Shown here in pieces: positions 17,203-26,277 of a stretch of DNA of 53,537 nt. The notes beneath the pieces were generated by a model. The model saw only the letters and a program-made list of their open reading frames with translations, had not been told where the DNA came from and made no database searches. The stretch is from Spirochaetota bacterium (GTDB taxonomy: Bacteria; Spirochaetota; UBA4802; UB4802), in contig JBFLZD010000025.1 in NCBI GenBank assembly GCA_040756435.1, positions 1 through 53,537 on the forward strand. The letters are read 5' to 3'. Every line of letters begins with the position of its first letter. The first letter of the stretch is position 1. Both the position numbers and the translations under genes were made by a program.

Positions 17203-18388
17203 TAGAACACAATGGCTTGCCACAAAACTCCAATCTATTGTCAAAGATATCTCATTTGATAGAAATGAACTCTCCGGAGCATTTGGCGATATTGGCACAG
17301 TTATCCCACTGGTGGTGGGTGTTTTACTGTCAACAGGAATGGATGCTGGTAAGGTGTTTATGGCCTACGGCCTGATGCAATTCATAACTGGATTGTTGTA
17401 CAAAATACCCATGCCGGTACAGCCGCTCAAGGCAGTGGCACTGATTGTAATAACACAAAAATTAAGTGCTGATATACTACTATGTGGAGGGCTTGTTATT
17501 GGCATCTTGATGCTCGTATTTACAGCATCGGGATTGATTGATAGTTTTACAAAAATAATACCAAAGGCAGTTATACGGGGAATTCAATTTGGGCTGGGCT
17601 TGCAGCTTGTCATACTGTCATTAAAAGAGTATATCCCCTCAGAAAGGTTTTCGGATTATATACTTGTGGTTATTGCATTTTTAATTGCTATCGCTTTCAT
17701 GGGCAACAGACATATACCACCGGCACTGGTTCTTATACCTGCGGGCATTTTTTACAGCATGATATTCAATACGGGGATTCATTATCAGAAACTATCACAC
17801 ACTATTACTATTGTTGATGCCCTGACATTTGAGAATATAGTAAATGGCATTGTGATACTTGCATTACCACAAATTCCATTATCATTGGGAAATTCAATTT
17901 TTGCAACAAGCCAGTTAAGCCGCGATCTATTCCCTGCAAAAAGCGTACAACCGCGTAAAATTGCTTTCACCTACTCATTAATGAATATTATTAATCCTTT
18001 TATTGGTGGGATAGCCGTATGTCATGGTAGCGGAGGCATGGCGGGCCATTATGCATTTGGCGGGCGCACAGGTGGCTCGGTAATTATATGTGGCGTTTTG
18101 ATGATTATCACCGGTTTTATTTTTGGATCAGATGGTATTTATATTGCACGCTTGTTCCCGTTGCCCCTGCTAGGGGTTATTTTATTTTTTGAAGCACTTA
18201 CACTTCTGATACTCATTAGTGATGTTATTCATAACAGCTTCGATATGAAAATAGCATTGACAGTGGCAGCATTAATTGTGGCTATTCCCTATGGATATGT
18301 AGTTGGGATGGGCATCGGTATATGCGCCTATTACCTGGCTAAATGGAAAAAAGCTGAAAAGCTGGTATCAGTTAATGGTAAGGCATAA
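17192..18388 (+). CDS. MOT1-type molybdate/sulfate transporter
   Basis: This 398-residue membrane protein has about ten hydrophobic segments. It carries the MOT1 signatures ELSGAFGDIGTVIPLVVGVL (about 23-42) and CHGSGGMAGHYAFGGRTGG in the second half. MOT1 proteins, related to SulP carriers, import molybdate through the cytoplasmic membrane. An open frame extends upstream to 17063, but that part lies inside the FmdE-like gene. I choose the ATG at 17192, which overlaps the FmdE stop (ATGAAAAGTAA). The position in the operon suggests it supplies Mo to the oxidoreductase two genes upstream. Tungstate cannot be excluded. Confidence 0.85.
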   Translation: MKSNRTQWLATKLQSIVKDISFDRNELSGAFGDIGTVIPLVVGVLLSTGMDAGKVFMAYGLMQFITGLLYKIPMPVQPLKAVALIVITQKLSADILLCGGLVIGILMLVFTASGLIDSFTKIIPKAVIRGIQFGLGLQLVILSLKEYIPSERFSDYILVVIAFLIAIAFMGNRHIPPALVLIPAGIFYSMIFNTGIHYQKLSHTITIVDALTFENIVNGIVILALPQIPLSLGNSIFATSQLSRDLFPAKSVQPRKIAFTYSLMNIINPFIGGIAVCHGSGGMAGHYAFGGRTGGSVIICGVLMIITGFIFGSDGIYIARLFPLPLLGVILFFEALTLLILISDVIHNSFDMKIALTVAALIVAIPYGYVVGMGIGICAYYLAKWKKAEKLVSVNGKA

Positions 18389-18542
18389 AAAAAGAAAAGC
18401 CATACCGGCAAACTATGAAACTACCATGTGTAACACCTTTATGAGCACATGACCTTGTGCATTTGTAATCATAAAAAATGTATTGCATGAATTATTGGTA
18501 TACAGTATTATTTTAGATATACATATTACAAAAGAGGCTGTC

Positions 18543-19727
18543 ATGCGATTACACTATATTATTATAGTAGTTATGGCATTTATATTGTATAAGCTACCCG
18601 TGGTTTATGCTATTACCCTTACCTGGGATATACCACAAAATGAAAAGCTTGAGTTTATGTATGATGCCAGTATTGAGTATTTTGAAAATGGCATTCTTCG
18701 TAAAATATATAGTGAACGTAACATCATTGATTTATTGTGTTATGAAAAAGACGCTAAAGGCCAGGCAGTCAGGGGATCTTTTTCAGTATATAGAAAGAAT
18801 ATCAATGATTTTGTTTATAGATTGGAAGAACAATATTTTTCTGACTTTTATATTAATAGCAATGGTACTTTTGTTGTGCCTGAAGGCATTTTTATGCCTA
18901 ACTTACGGCATTTGCCAACATTTCCCCCCGGTGATGTGCATGTTGGAGAAGTGTGGAAAGCACCTGTTAACATAGTATTTAATAATTTTTCAGTCCCTCT
19001 CATATTACTACTTGAGGCACAATATACTCTGCTGTTTATAAACAATCAAACCAATGAAGCCTTTATACAGTATTCCATACTTATAGATAAAACATTAAAA
19101 GATAAACTGTATCCTGAGGATTTACCCATTAAAATATATGGGCAATATGCAGGCCAGGTAACATGGGATATACAGAAAAATCAGCCAAAAAAATCAATTA
19201 ATGCATATAACCTGCTATTGATTTTTGGCAGAACCGGGGAGTTAAGCACCATTGAATTCAAGATGTCTATAGATCAAACCAATAAGGCATATCTCCATGT
19301 ACCAGATGAAGAAAAAAAGAAGCAGCAAAAGGAAATAGAAAAAGCATTACAGCAGGATGGTGTTTCTGTTGATTCTGATTCCCGGGGTATGATTATACGA
19401 TTTTCGGATATTCTTTTTGATTTTGATAAATATAACCTGAATGCTGATGCACGCAAAGTGCTGGACAAACTGGTTGAAATAATAAAAACAAAATATCCTA
19501 ACAATGAGATCATCGTGGAAGGGCACACTGACAATATTGGTACTGACGAGTATAACCAGAATCTTTCTGAAAAGCGTGCCCAGACTGTGGCTACCATTCT
19601 CAAAAATAAATTAGGGCATGATAAAGTATCCTACCGTGGGATGGGAAAGAGCAAACCTATAGATGACAATTCAACGGCTGCTGGGAGACAACGCAACCGA
19701 AGAGTAGAGATTATTATAAAGATGTAA
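18543..19727 (+). CDS. OmpA-family peptidoglycan-binding protein
   Basis: This 394-residue protein has a signal peptide (about 4-23, ending VVYA). A beta-rich region of unknown type follows (about 25-255), then an OmpA C-terminal domain (about 285-394). The OmpA domain shows ILFDFDKYNLNADARKVLDKL, VEGHTDNIGTDEYNQNLSEKRA and GRQRNRRVEI, including the Asp and Arg that bind diaminopimelate. It should be periplasmic or an outer-membrane protein tied to peptidoglycan. A frame extends to 18483, but the ATG at 18543 is preceded by AGAGG and gives a proper signal peptide. It stands alone on the plus strand, convergent with the next gene. Confidence 0.85.
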   Translation: MRLHYIIIVVMAFILYKLPVVYAITLTWDIPQNEKLEFMYDASIEYFENGILRKIYSERNIIDLLCYEKDAKGQAVRGSFSVYRKNINDFVYRLEEQYFSDFYINSNGTFVVPEGIFMPNLRHLPTFPPGDVHVGEVWKAPVNIVFNNFSVPLILLLEAQYTLLFINNQTNEAFIQYSILIDKTLKDKLYPEDLPIKIYGQYAGQVTWDIQKNQPKKSINAYNLLLIFGRTGELSTIEFKMSIDQTNKAYLHVPDEEKKKQQKEIEKALQQDGVSVDSDSRGMIIRFSDILFDFDKYNLNADARKVLDKLVEIIKTKYPNNEIIVEGHTDNIGTDEYNQNLSEKRAQTVATILKNKLGHDKVSYRGMGKSKPIDDNSTAAGRQRNRRVEIIIKM

Positions 19728-19728
19728 A

Positions 19729-20472
19729 TTATTGCAAAATTCTTTGTGTCCTTCGTGTAAAACGTTTTGCTTCTGTCTTAAAAACTTTTGCAAGTTCTGT
19801 CAGCTCATCAAACCTTTTAACAACAAATAAAGATTTCAGCAAGTTTTTAATCTTTGTATCATCATTTAGTTCATGAATCTGTTTATTGGATGCAATAAAA
19901 GTTTCATTGCAGAAGTTAAAATTTTTTTCAATAAGCTGACCAACCGGTTCAGATATCTTTGCAAAAGGCATTCCTGTTTTAAGATGAACATTTTTTAGTA
20001 TAAGTGCTATAAGTGTTTTGATGGTGCGTTCTTTTGTGGCCTGTATATCCTGTTGCATCTTTTGAAATGCATTCAGTACCATCTGGTTTCTTTCTTTTAT
20101 TAATTTTATAATTTCTCCTTTAATATCAGGTGGCATCTTGGAAAATGTTGGGCTGTGATGTGGAAATGCATATTTAAGGTATGCTGGTTGCAGCATGATA
20201 CGTGCACACAACGTATCATTGAGATTTTCTCCCTCAACCAATGGTCTAATGTCTTCAGGTGTTAGTTTTAATAGCCCCTTTTGCTTTATAACATCAGGAA
20301 TAGGCAATTGGTAAATATACCCCGCAATGGCTTTGTTTTCAGATGTTTCCTCAACAAAAAAATATTCACAGAGAAGTCTGGGAAAGCCCTTGGCGGGGTC
20401 ACGTGAATCGGGATCTTCTTCAATATCAATAATCGCATCAATAAGGTTATGGTATGTAGTATGTGTTTCCAT
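19729..20472 (-). CDS. Hypothetical protein, helical, cytoplasmic
   Basis: I do not recognise this 247-residue protein. It has no signal peptide or membrane segment. It is mostly helical and charged, with a basic C-terminus (FKTEAKRFTRRTQRILQ). Asp/Glu-rich stretches near the N-terminus (IIDIEEDPDSRDPAKGF) are followed by a region rich in Leu and Ile. It ends one base from the OmpA-like stop, a tight convergent arrangement. A stretch of about 150 bases separates it from tsaD transcription downstream, so it may or may not share that transcript. Confidence 0.6.
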   Translation of the reverse strand: METHTTYHNLIDAIIDIEEDPDSRDPAKGFPRLLCEYFFVEETSENKAIAGYIYQLPIPDVIKQKGLLKLTPEDIRPLVEGENLNDTLCARIMLQPAYLKYAFPHHSPTFSKMPPDIKGEIIKLIKERNQMVLNAFQKMQQDIQATKERTIKTLIALILKNVHLKTGMPFAKISEPVGQLIEKNFNFCNETFIASNKQIHELNDDTKIKNLLKSLFVVKRFDELTELAKVFKTEAKRFTRRTQRILQ

Positions 20473-20621
20473 AGTATGATAGTTGACCTGAATGTATTCA
20501 TCAACATATATTTGTTACTTGAAAAAGGGTAAACATTACAGCTTAACGCAGAGCATACAGAATTTGATATAGTAACTAAAATGAATAGTACAATGATGTA
20601 ATGAAAAAAGCAATTAAATTT

Positions 20622-21617
20622 TTAAGGCCTGGCTTTTACATCAATTGATAAAGGGCTGTATATACCCTTTTTATAATACTGATATCCTATCCCTGCAACC
20701 ATAGCACCATTATCAGTGCATAATATGGGTGATGGGAAAAATATTGTATGGTAATCCTTTTTTTTCTCAATGATTAATTCACGTAAACGTTTGTTGCTTG
20801 CAACACCACCTGCTATGACCAGAGTATGTATTTTTAACCGTTTTGATGCATCAAACAGCCTGCGGACCAGTATTTCCAGTGCCCGTTCCTGAAAGCTATA
20901 GGCGATTTCACATACATCAGCATCAGGATTATTGTGCATATAGTTAATGACAGCAGTTTTGAGGCCACTATATGAAAAAGAATATGTGTCATTGCTATCG
21001 GCAAGAATTTTAGGGAATATGGGTTTTTTTAACGTTGCCTGGCCTGCAAGCTTTTCTATTATTGGCCCTCCAGGATATCCTAATGACAAAAATTTTGCAA
21101 CTTTATCAAATGCTTCTCCAACGGCGTCATCAGTAGTATTGCCCAAAAGCTCAAAATTTCCGTAATCATGCACACAGTATAAGGCAGTATTGCCACCCGA
21201 AACAAGTAATCCAATAAAAGGGAATTCAATACCATGTCCTTCCAGAAACGGGGCATATAAATGCGCTTCTAAATGATGTACGGCAATCAGTGGTATTGAC
21301 AGTGTATAGCTGATAGCCTTTGCTGATTGCAATGCAACCAGCAATGAACCAACAAGACCTGGCCTGTAGGTGGCAGCAACATATGAAAGATCTTTGAATG
21401 TAACCTTTGCTTCTTTAAGGCAATGGTCAATTAAATCATTAATGACCTCCAAATGAGCACGTGATGCAATCTCGGGAACTACTCCATAGTATTCTTTATG
21501 AAGATGAATCTGGCTGTAGATTGCATGAGACAATATTGTTTTTCCATCAGCAACTATCGCTACAGCTGTCTCATCACAGGAACTTTCTAACCCTATTCCT
21601 AAAATTTTATTACTCAT
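20622..21617 (-). CDS. tsaD: TsaD, tRNA N6-threonylcarbamoyladenosine transferase
   Basis: This 331-residue protein is the Kae1/TsaD subunit that attaches threonylcarbamoyl to A37 of tRNAs reading ANN codons. It shows IGLESSCDETAVAIV at the N-terminus, metal-binding His residues in EIASRAH and VHHLEAHL, LLVSGGNTALY, and the late GGVASNKRLRE and TDNGAMVAGIGYQYY motifs. The length is usual for the family. Its first 8 bases overlap the 3' end of the S41 protease gene, so the two are translationally coupled. Partners TsaB and TsaE are not in this window. Confidence 0.97.
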   Translation of the reverse strand: MSNKILGIGLESSCDETAVAIVADGKTILSHAIYSQIHLHKEYYGVVPEIASRAHLEVINDLIDHCLKEAKVTFKDLSYVAATYRPGLVGSLLVALQSAKAISYTLSIPLIAVHHLEAHLYAPFLEGHGIEFPFIGLLVSGGNTALYCVHDYGNFELLGNTTDDAVGEAFDKVAKFLSLGYPGGPIIEKLAGQATLKKPIFPKILADSNDTYSFSYSGLKTAVINYMHNNPDADVCEIAYSFQERALEILVRRLFDASKRLKIHTLVIAGGVASNKRLRELIIEKKKDYHTIFFPSPILCTDNGAMVAGIGYQYYKKGIYSPLSIDVKARP

Positions 21618-22974
21618 TAATTATTTTTACTGCCTCATTTAACTGATTATCAAATTCAAGGTCATACAGCGGCCGTTTTGTATAACGGTATATTTCTGAT
21701 TTCAAAATAAAATGTGCTGTTGAATCTGAAAGCTTTATAGAATTCTTTTCTAAAAGTTTTTTAAACTCCAGTTTTGTTGGCTCATCATATTTTGTGTGTG
21801 TACTTATAAATTTTTCCAGTATCTTTTCTTTTATCAGTATATTTATCTGCTTTTGTTCGTCTTTGGAGATAGTTGCCATGGGAACTACGTAATCTGGTTG
21901 AATTCCTATACCGTGAATTGAAATGCCTGAAGGTGTGTAATATTTAGCGATAGTCAATGTAACGCCTGTATTGTCATCTAAGTTAAAAAATTTTTGCACT
22001 GAACCTTTGCCAAATGTTTTTTCACCTACTAGTTTAGCACGGTTGTTATCCTTTAATGCACCAGAAACAATCTCTGAAGCTGAAGCACTCCCTTTGTTGA
22101 CAAGGATAACGCATTTACCAGTGAATAATGGATTTGAAGATGCACGATATTCTTGCAATGTTTCTTTGCCACCTCTTCCTTTGGTTGATACAATCATTGT
22201 TCCTTTGGGTAAGAACATATCACTTATGGTAATAGCCTGGTCCAATAACCCCCCAGGATTCCATCTGAGGTCGATGATACATTTTTTAATATTGTTGTTT
22301 TGAAAATACTGTAATGCTTTTTTCACCTCAGTTGCGGTATCTTCACTGAAGACTTTTAGTCTGAGGTAGCCAATGTCGGTGTTATCGATAACAGCATAAT
22401 TAACTGTTTGAAGCTTAATGGGTAATCGTTCAAGTTCAATATCAATGGGTTCGTCAATACCTTCACGAATAATAGAAAGAATAACTTTTGTATGGGGTTT
22501 GCCCCGTATCATGGAAACGATATCATTAATGTTTTTATTCTTTATTGGCTTATTATCAACTTTATAGATAATATCGCCGGGCTGAATACCTGCTTTCATT
22601 GCAGGTGTTCCTTCAATAGGCGACACAACAATGATATCACCATTTTTTGCAGAAATTTCAATCCCCACGCCAATAAACTCACCACTGGTTTCTTCTTTTA
22701 GCTGGCTGTATTCCTGTTCATCTAAAAAACGTGAAAAAGGGTCATTCAGGGATGCAATCATGCCGCGAATAGCACCATAAAAAAGGGTCTTGGAGTCAGG
22801 CTGTTCTACATATTCATTGCTGATAAGCTGGTAAACCTGATGAAAGAAATCTAAATATTTAAATGAAGGTTCCTGCGCAGAAACAGTAAATGCAATATTA
22901 ACGCCAATAAAAATTCCTGCAAGAAAGGCTATAAAAGCAATATGAAATGACCGTTTGCGTAACCACTGTATCAT
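21610..22974 (-). CDS. C-terminal processing peptidase, S41 family (CtpA-like)
   Basis: This 454-residue protein has an N-terminal membrane anchor or signal (about 9-33), a PDZ domain (about 97-175: GVGIEISAKNGDIIVVSPIEGTPA-type) and an S41 catalytic domain. The catalytic Ser-Lys dyad is visible as Ser298 in GSASASE and Lys323 in TFGKGS, 25 residues apart as in plant D1 protease. It acts in the periplasm and trims or degrades proteins from their C-termini. It is followed by tsaD with an 8-base overlap. A small lipoprotein gene lies 16 bases upstream and probably shares the transcript. Confidence 0.92.
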   Translation of the reverse strand: MIQWLRKRSFHIAFIAFLAGIFIGVNIAFTVSAQEPSFKYLDFFHQVYQLISNEYVEQPDSKTLFYGAIRGMIASLNDPFSRFLDEQEYSQLKEETSGEFIGVGIEISAKNGDIIVVSPIEGTPAMKAGIQPGDIIYKVDNKPIKNKNINDIVSMIRGKPHTKVILSIIREGIDEPIDIELERLPIKLQTVNYAVIDNTDIGYLRLKVFSEDTATEVKKALQYFQNNNIKKCIIDLRWNPGGLLDQAITISDMFLPKGTMIVSTKGRGGKETLQEYRASSNPLFTGKCVILVNKGSASASEIVSGALKDNNRAKLVGEKTFGKGSVQKFFNLDDNTGVTLTIAKYYTPSGISIHGIGIQPDYVVPMATISKDEQKQINILIKEKILEKFISTHTKYDEPTKLEFKKLLEKNSIKLSDSTAHFILKSEIYRYTKRPLYDLEFDNQLNEAVKIINE

Positions 22975-22990
22975 AGTATCCTCACTTGGT

Positions 22991-23266
22991 TTAAGGGTTT
23001 ACATCAAAAAGCTTATATTTATCAGGATGTTTTGTTTTACAGTAACTGTAAAATGCCTGCTGGCTCACTTTAAAATCCTGTAACACCGTATCCATAATTT
23101 CACGGCGTTGCTTGGATGATTGTTGTTCGTCAAAACTTTCAATAAATTCGCGTGATAGGTATTCCTGCCATAAAATTGCAAATTCTTCTTCGGATAACTT
23201 TTCACCAATACAGGCTGTAAAGTATGCCAGTATAATACAGAGTATAAGGGCAAAAATTTTCTTCAT
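22991..23266 (-). CDS. Small lipoprotein of unknown function
   Basis: This 91-residue protein has a Lys-Lys N-terminus, a hydrophobic core and a lipobox-like YFTAC, giving a mature N-terminal Cys19. The mature part is about 72 residues, helical and charged, with EEEFAILWQEYLSREFIESFDEQQ. It lies just upstream of the S41 protease. Small lipoproteins next to Ctp proteases can act as adaptors (as NlpI does for Prc), but nothing here proves that role. Confidence 0.65.
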   Translation of the reverse strand: MKKIFALILCIILAYFTACIGEKLSEEEFAILWQEYLSREFIESFDEQQSSKQRREIMDTVLQDFKVSQQAFYSYCKTKHPDKYKLFDVNP

Positions 23267-24544
23267 TGTTACAACCCTAATATATAAAATTTGACTTTAA
23301 ATATTTTCATCATTTCCTATATTACTATACTTTGTATTAAATATGAATTTTATATCACTGTGAACAACTGCAGAATGGTACATGTTTTCATATTTTGTTC
23401 ATAATAGGATATTTAAGTAAAAATAATAATATAAATTAATTATAATTATAAGTGTTTAAAATTGTAAAGATTTTTATTAAGTAGTTTAAATAAAATCTTT
23501 TGATTTTAAAGCTCTGACCCCTTACAATAATATATATCACCCTTTCGGGGTTTTAAAGTGAATAACAGGATGTCATCCTGAACCATCTCCTGAATTTATT
23601 TCAGGATTGATTCAGGATCTACTTATTAGGCTCTGACCCTCAAATCCCACTACCTCCCTAATAACTCTGCGTACTCTGCGTGATGCATCAGTTGGTCTCA
23701 CGCAGAGACCGCAGAGATGGGGAGAGTGTGGCTCTGACCCCTTACAATAATATCACCCCTTCGGGGTTTTATAGTGAATAACAGGTGTCCTCCTGAACGT
23801 GATTCAGGATCTACAGTGGTGAGGATAAAGATTCCGTCTCAAGCCCGGAATGACGTATTACTTTGTCATTTCGAAGGAACGTAGTAACTGAGAAATCTTA
23901 AAGTGGGAGGCAAAGATTTCTCGCTGCGCTCGAAATGACAAAAAGAGATGACCGGAATGACGTATAGGCAACAAGTCATCCTGAACTTGATTCAGGATCT
24001 ACTTATTAGGCTCTGACCCTCAAATCCCACTACCTCCCTAATAACTCTGCGTGATGCATCAGTTGGTCTCACGCAGAGACCGCAGAGATGGGGAGAATGT
24101 GGCTCTGACCCCTTACAATAATATCACCCCTTCGGGGTTTGCATGATGTTGTGATGGGGTTGAGATAGTATGCTCTGACCCCACTAAGGATCTTACATAT
24201 CTTCCTATCATTAAGGATTTGCCCCCTCAAAATCCCACTATCTCTCCAATAACTCAGTACACTCTGCGTACTCTGCGTGTTCCATCAGTTTTTTTCACGC
24301 AAAGACCGCAGAGATAGGTAGAGCCTGAGCTCTGACCCTCTTACAATAATATCACCTCTTCGGGGTTTAAATGATGTTGTGATGGAGATAGTATGCTCTG
24401 ACCCCATGGTTTAACAATTTTTCTAACTTTTTTATCAAAAAGTACAAAATTTTTCCCAATTCCTTTTAATTTTTCCCACCAAAAGCGTTGTATACAGTAG
24501 AAGCGTAATGTGCATATTACTACTACACTTATAGGAGGAATACT
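23267..24544. repeat. Mosaic repeat region upstream of the RAYT gene
   Basis: The first 240 bases are plain AT-rich sequence. From 23511 the region is built from blocks that each begin with GCTCTGACCC[C/T]: 23511, 23630, 23731, 24010, 24102, 24172, 24329 and 24395. Type A blocks (23511, 23731, 24102, 24329) start with CTTACAATAATAT and a CCCCTTCGGGG-type hairpin. Type B blocks (23630, 24010 and a diverged one in 24172-24328) carry a CTCTGCGTGA/TCACGCAGAG stem. A third palindrome lies at 23864-23940. No gene is supported here. The blocks resemble REP/BIME-like substrates of the neighbouring transposase. Confidence 0.85.
23864..23940. repeat. Long imperfect palindrome in the repeat region
   Basis: The outer arms TGTCATTTCGA (23864-23874) and TCGAAATGACA (23930-23940) are perfect complements. 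Inner arms GAGAAATCTT (23890-23899) and AAGATTTCTC (23913-23922) are also perfect. It belongs to the widespread class of dispersed intergenic palindromes. Confidence 0.8.
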
Positions 24545-25161
24545 ATGGCACGGAAATTGCGGGTACAGCTACCAGGGTTAACCTATCATATCACTTCCCG
24601 CTGCATAGAGTGGAAATCTATGTTGCAGGAAGACTTTTTTAAGGCTTGCTTTGTAGAAATACTAAACAAAGCTAAAGCTAAGTATCACTTTAAGCTCATT
24701 GCCTTCTGTATTATGGATAACCACATACACTTAGTCATTCATACAGTAGATGATGGTGCACCAATATCCCGTATTGTGCAGTATATTAAGGCACGATTTG
24801 CAGAATTGTATAATAAACTAACAGGAAGAACTGGACCATTCTGGAATGAGCGGTATAAGGATAGCATTATACAGTTTGCTAAAGATGGGTTTCACTATTT
24901 GTTGTGGTTGTTGTGGTATTTGGCGTATAACCCAATACGCAAAAGATTATGCTCTGACCCCACCAAATACCACTACAGCAGCATACAGGCATATTTAGAT
25001 GAAAATGCCGATGTAGGAGTTCCCATAGACCATCATGAGTATTTTATAGAGTTAGGGGAAACCTTTGCCAAGAGAGTGGCTGTGTTTATGCGTTATGAGG
25101 AATATTATAAAAAGAAGTATTCCATGATATGTGAGTGGGTGTGAAAAAAAAGGGTCAGAGC
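24395..25161 (+). mobile_element. RAYT element bounded by inverted 11-mers
   Basis: The 767-base unit starts with GCTCTGACCCC (24395-24405) and ends with AGGGTCAGAGC (25151-25161), the reverse complement with one mismatch. It contains one gene, a REP-associated tyrosine transposase. The left-end 11-mer is the same one that punctuates the repeat blocks upstream. No obvious target duplication is visible, as expected for HUH enzymes. Confidence 0.7.
24545..25144 (+). CDS. REP-associated tyrosine transposase (RAYT, Y1 HUH family)
   Basis: This 199-residue protein of the IS200-like Y1 family nicks single-stranded DNA at palindromic repeats. The HUH motif is DNHIHLVIH (about 58-66). The catalytic Tyr is probably in RIVQYIKARF (about residue 80). 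The N-terminus ARKLRVQLPGLTYHITSR and the later GPFWNERYKDSII and WYLAYNPIRKRL are typical RAYT features. A strong GGAGG precedes the ATG. The reading frame holds its own copy of GCTCTGACCCC (24951-24961), encoding part of LCSDPT. It appears intact, so it could be active or recently active. Confidence 0.92.
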   Translation: MARKLRVQLPGLTYHITSRCIEWKSMLQEDFFKACFVEILNKAKAKYHFKLIAFCIMDNHIHLVIHTVDDGAPISRIVQYIKARFAELYNKLTGRTGPFWNERYKDSIIQFAKDGFHYLLWLLWYLAYNPIRKRLCSDPTKYHYSSIQAYLDENADVGVPIDHHEYFIELGETFAKRVAVFMRYEEYYKKKYSMICEWV

Positions 25162-25757
25162 TTAATACTTCTTATTACTTTCCGTGAAAAATCAGTGAGA
25201 ATGCGAGCGGTTAAACCCCATATGGTATAGCCATTGTAATGGTAATAATAAATGGCGTATGGTATGCCTTCATAGGTATAATATTTTACATCATCAAATT
25301 TTTCTTCTACAAACAATGAAAGGGGCACCTCAGTATATGATTCAATTTCATTGTAGTTAATGGTAAGCTGGTAAGGATACGGTATAATCCCAACAAACGT
25401 ATATACATGAAAACCATATATTGATATAAAATGGTCAAATTCACCCAATACGGTTACATCATCAGGCTTAATACCAACTTCCTCAAACGTTTCCCGCAGT
25501 GCTGTATCAAGTGGTGTAGCATCATCTTCATCAATTCCACCGCCGGGCAATGAAACCTCACCCTTATGAGTGCCAACATTATTTGTACGTTTGGTAACAA
25601 GTACATGTGGTTGATTGTCTTTGAAAAGAATAGGAATGAGCACTGCAGCATCCTTTAGACTTTTTCGTTCAATTGACCGGGGCGGGCGCTGGTGCAATAC
25701 CTGCTTTATCCTGTCACAAAATATCATAAATTCGTTATAATCATTGAAATTAAGCAT
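25155..25757 (-). CDS. Nudix hydrolase, CoA pyrophosphatase-like (NudL type)
   Basis: This protein of about 200 residues cleaves nucleoside diphosphate linkages. The pattern HKGEVSLPGGGID precedes the Nudix box, in which LRETFEEVGI supplies the metal-binding acidic residues. The extended sequence before the box is that of the CoA pyrophosphatase group. Frames begin at 25781, but all starts overlap fumarase beta; the ATG at 25757 gives a sensible N-terminus. The last codons are unusual: the TGA stop (25155-25157) lies inside the right end of the RAYT element, so the C-terminus was rewritten when that element arrived. Confidence 0.85.
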   Translation of the reverse strand: MLNFNDYNEFMIFCDRIKQVLHQRPPRSIERKSLKDAAVLIPILFKDNQPHVLVTKRTNNVGTHKGEVSLPGGGIDEDDATPLDTALRETFEEVGIKPDDVTVLGEFDHFISIYGFHVYTFVGIIPYPYQLTINYNEIESYTEVPLSLFVEEKFDDVKYYTYEGIPYAIYYYHYNGYTIWGLTARILTDFSRKVIRSIKL

Positions 25758-26277
25758 ACAGGTCACCGCCATATGTATCATTGATTACTATAGCAGGAAA
25801 TTTTTCAACGGTTAATTTATATATGGCTTCAGGGCCAAACTCTTCAAACGCAATTATCTGCGCATCCACAACACATTGATTGAGATAGGCAGCAGCACCT
25901 CCAAAGCTTGAGCAATATACCGCTTTATAATTAACAAAAAGTTTTTTAACTTCGCTGCTGCGAGATCCCTTGCCTATAAACATCCTGACGCCTAATGACA
26001 GCATGATGTCCGTATAGGCATCCATACGGTATGATGTTGTGGGGCCGATAGCTCCAATAGGCATCCCTGGTGGTGCAGGGCTTGGTCCAGCGTAGTAGAG
26101 TACTGCATTGGTAAAATCTATGGGGAGAGATTTTTGCTGTGCTATAAGTTCTGCAATCTTTTTATGAGCTTTGTCACGGGCAGTATAGATGGTACCGGAT
26201 ATGGTTATAAAGTCCCCTGCCTTTAACTGTTGTAAATCATAATCTGAAATAGGTGTATGTAAATCAATAGTTTTCAT
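25750..26277 (-). CDS. Fumarate hydratase class I, beta subunit
   Basis: This 175-residue protein is the C-terminal-type subunit of two-subunit Fe-S hydro-lyases. These convert fumarate and malate (or tartrate in some relatives). Family features include LKAGDFITISGTIYTARDKAHK, YYAGPSPAPPGMPIGAIGPTTSYRMD and GKGSRSSEVKKLF. Its ATG overlaps the alpha-subunit stop by 4 bases (ATGA). The Nudix gene overlaps its 3' end. Fumarase is the most likely function given the hydrogenase context, but L-tartrate dehydratase cannot be excluded by sequence reading. Confidence 0.9.
   Translation of the reverse strand: MKTIDLHTPISDYDLQQLKAGDFITISGTIYTARDKAHKKIAELIAQQKSLPIDFTNAVLYYAGPSPAPPGMPIGAIGPTTSYRMDAYTDIMLSLGVRMFIGKGSRSSEVKKLFVNYKAVYCSSFGGAAAYLNQCVVDAQIIAFEEFGPEAIYKLTVEKFPAIVINDTYGGDLYA

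Noticed and set aside
23511-24405. Regular repeats that might be a CRISPR array
   Set aside because: The repeats are only 11 bases, spacing varies from about 60 to 280 bases, the intervening blocks are themselves repeated, and no cas gene is near.
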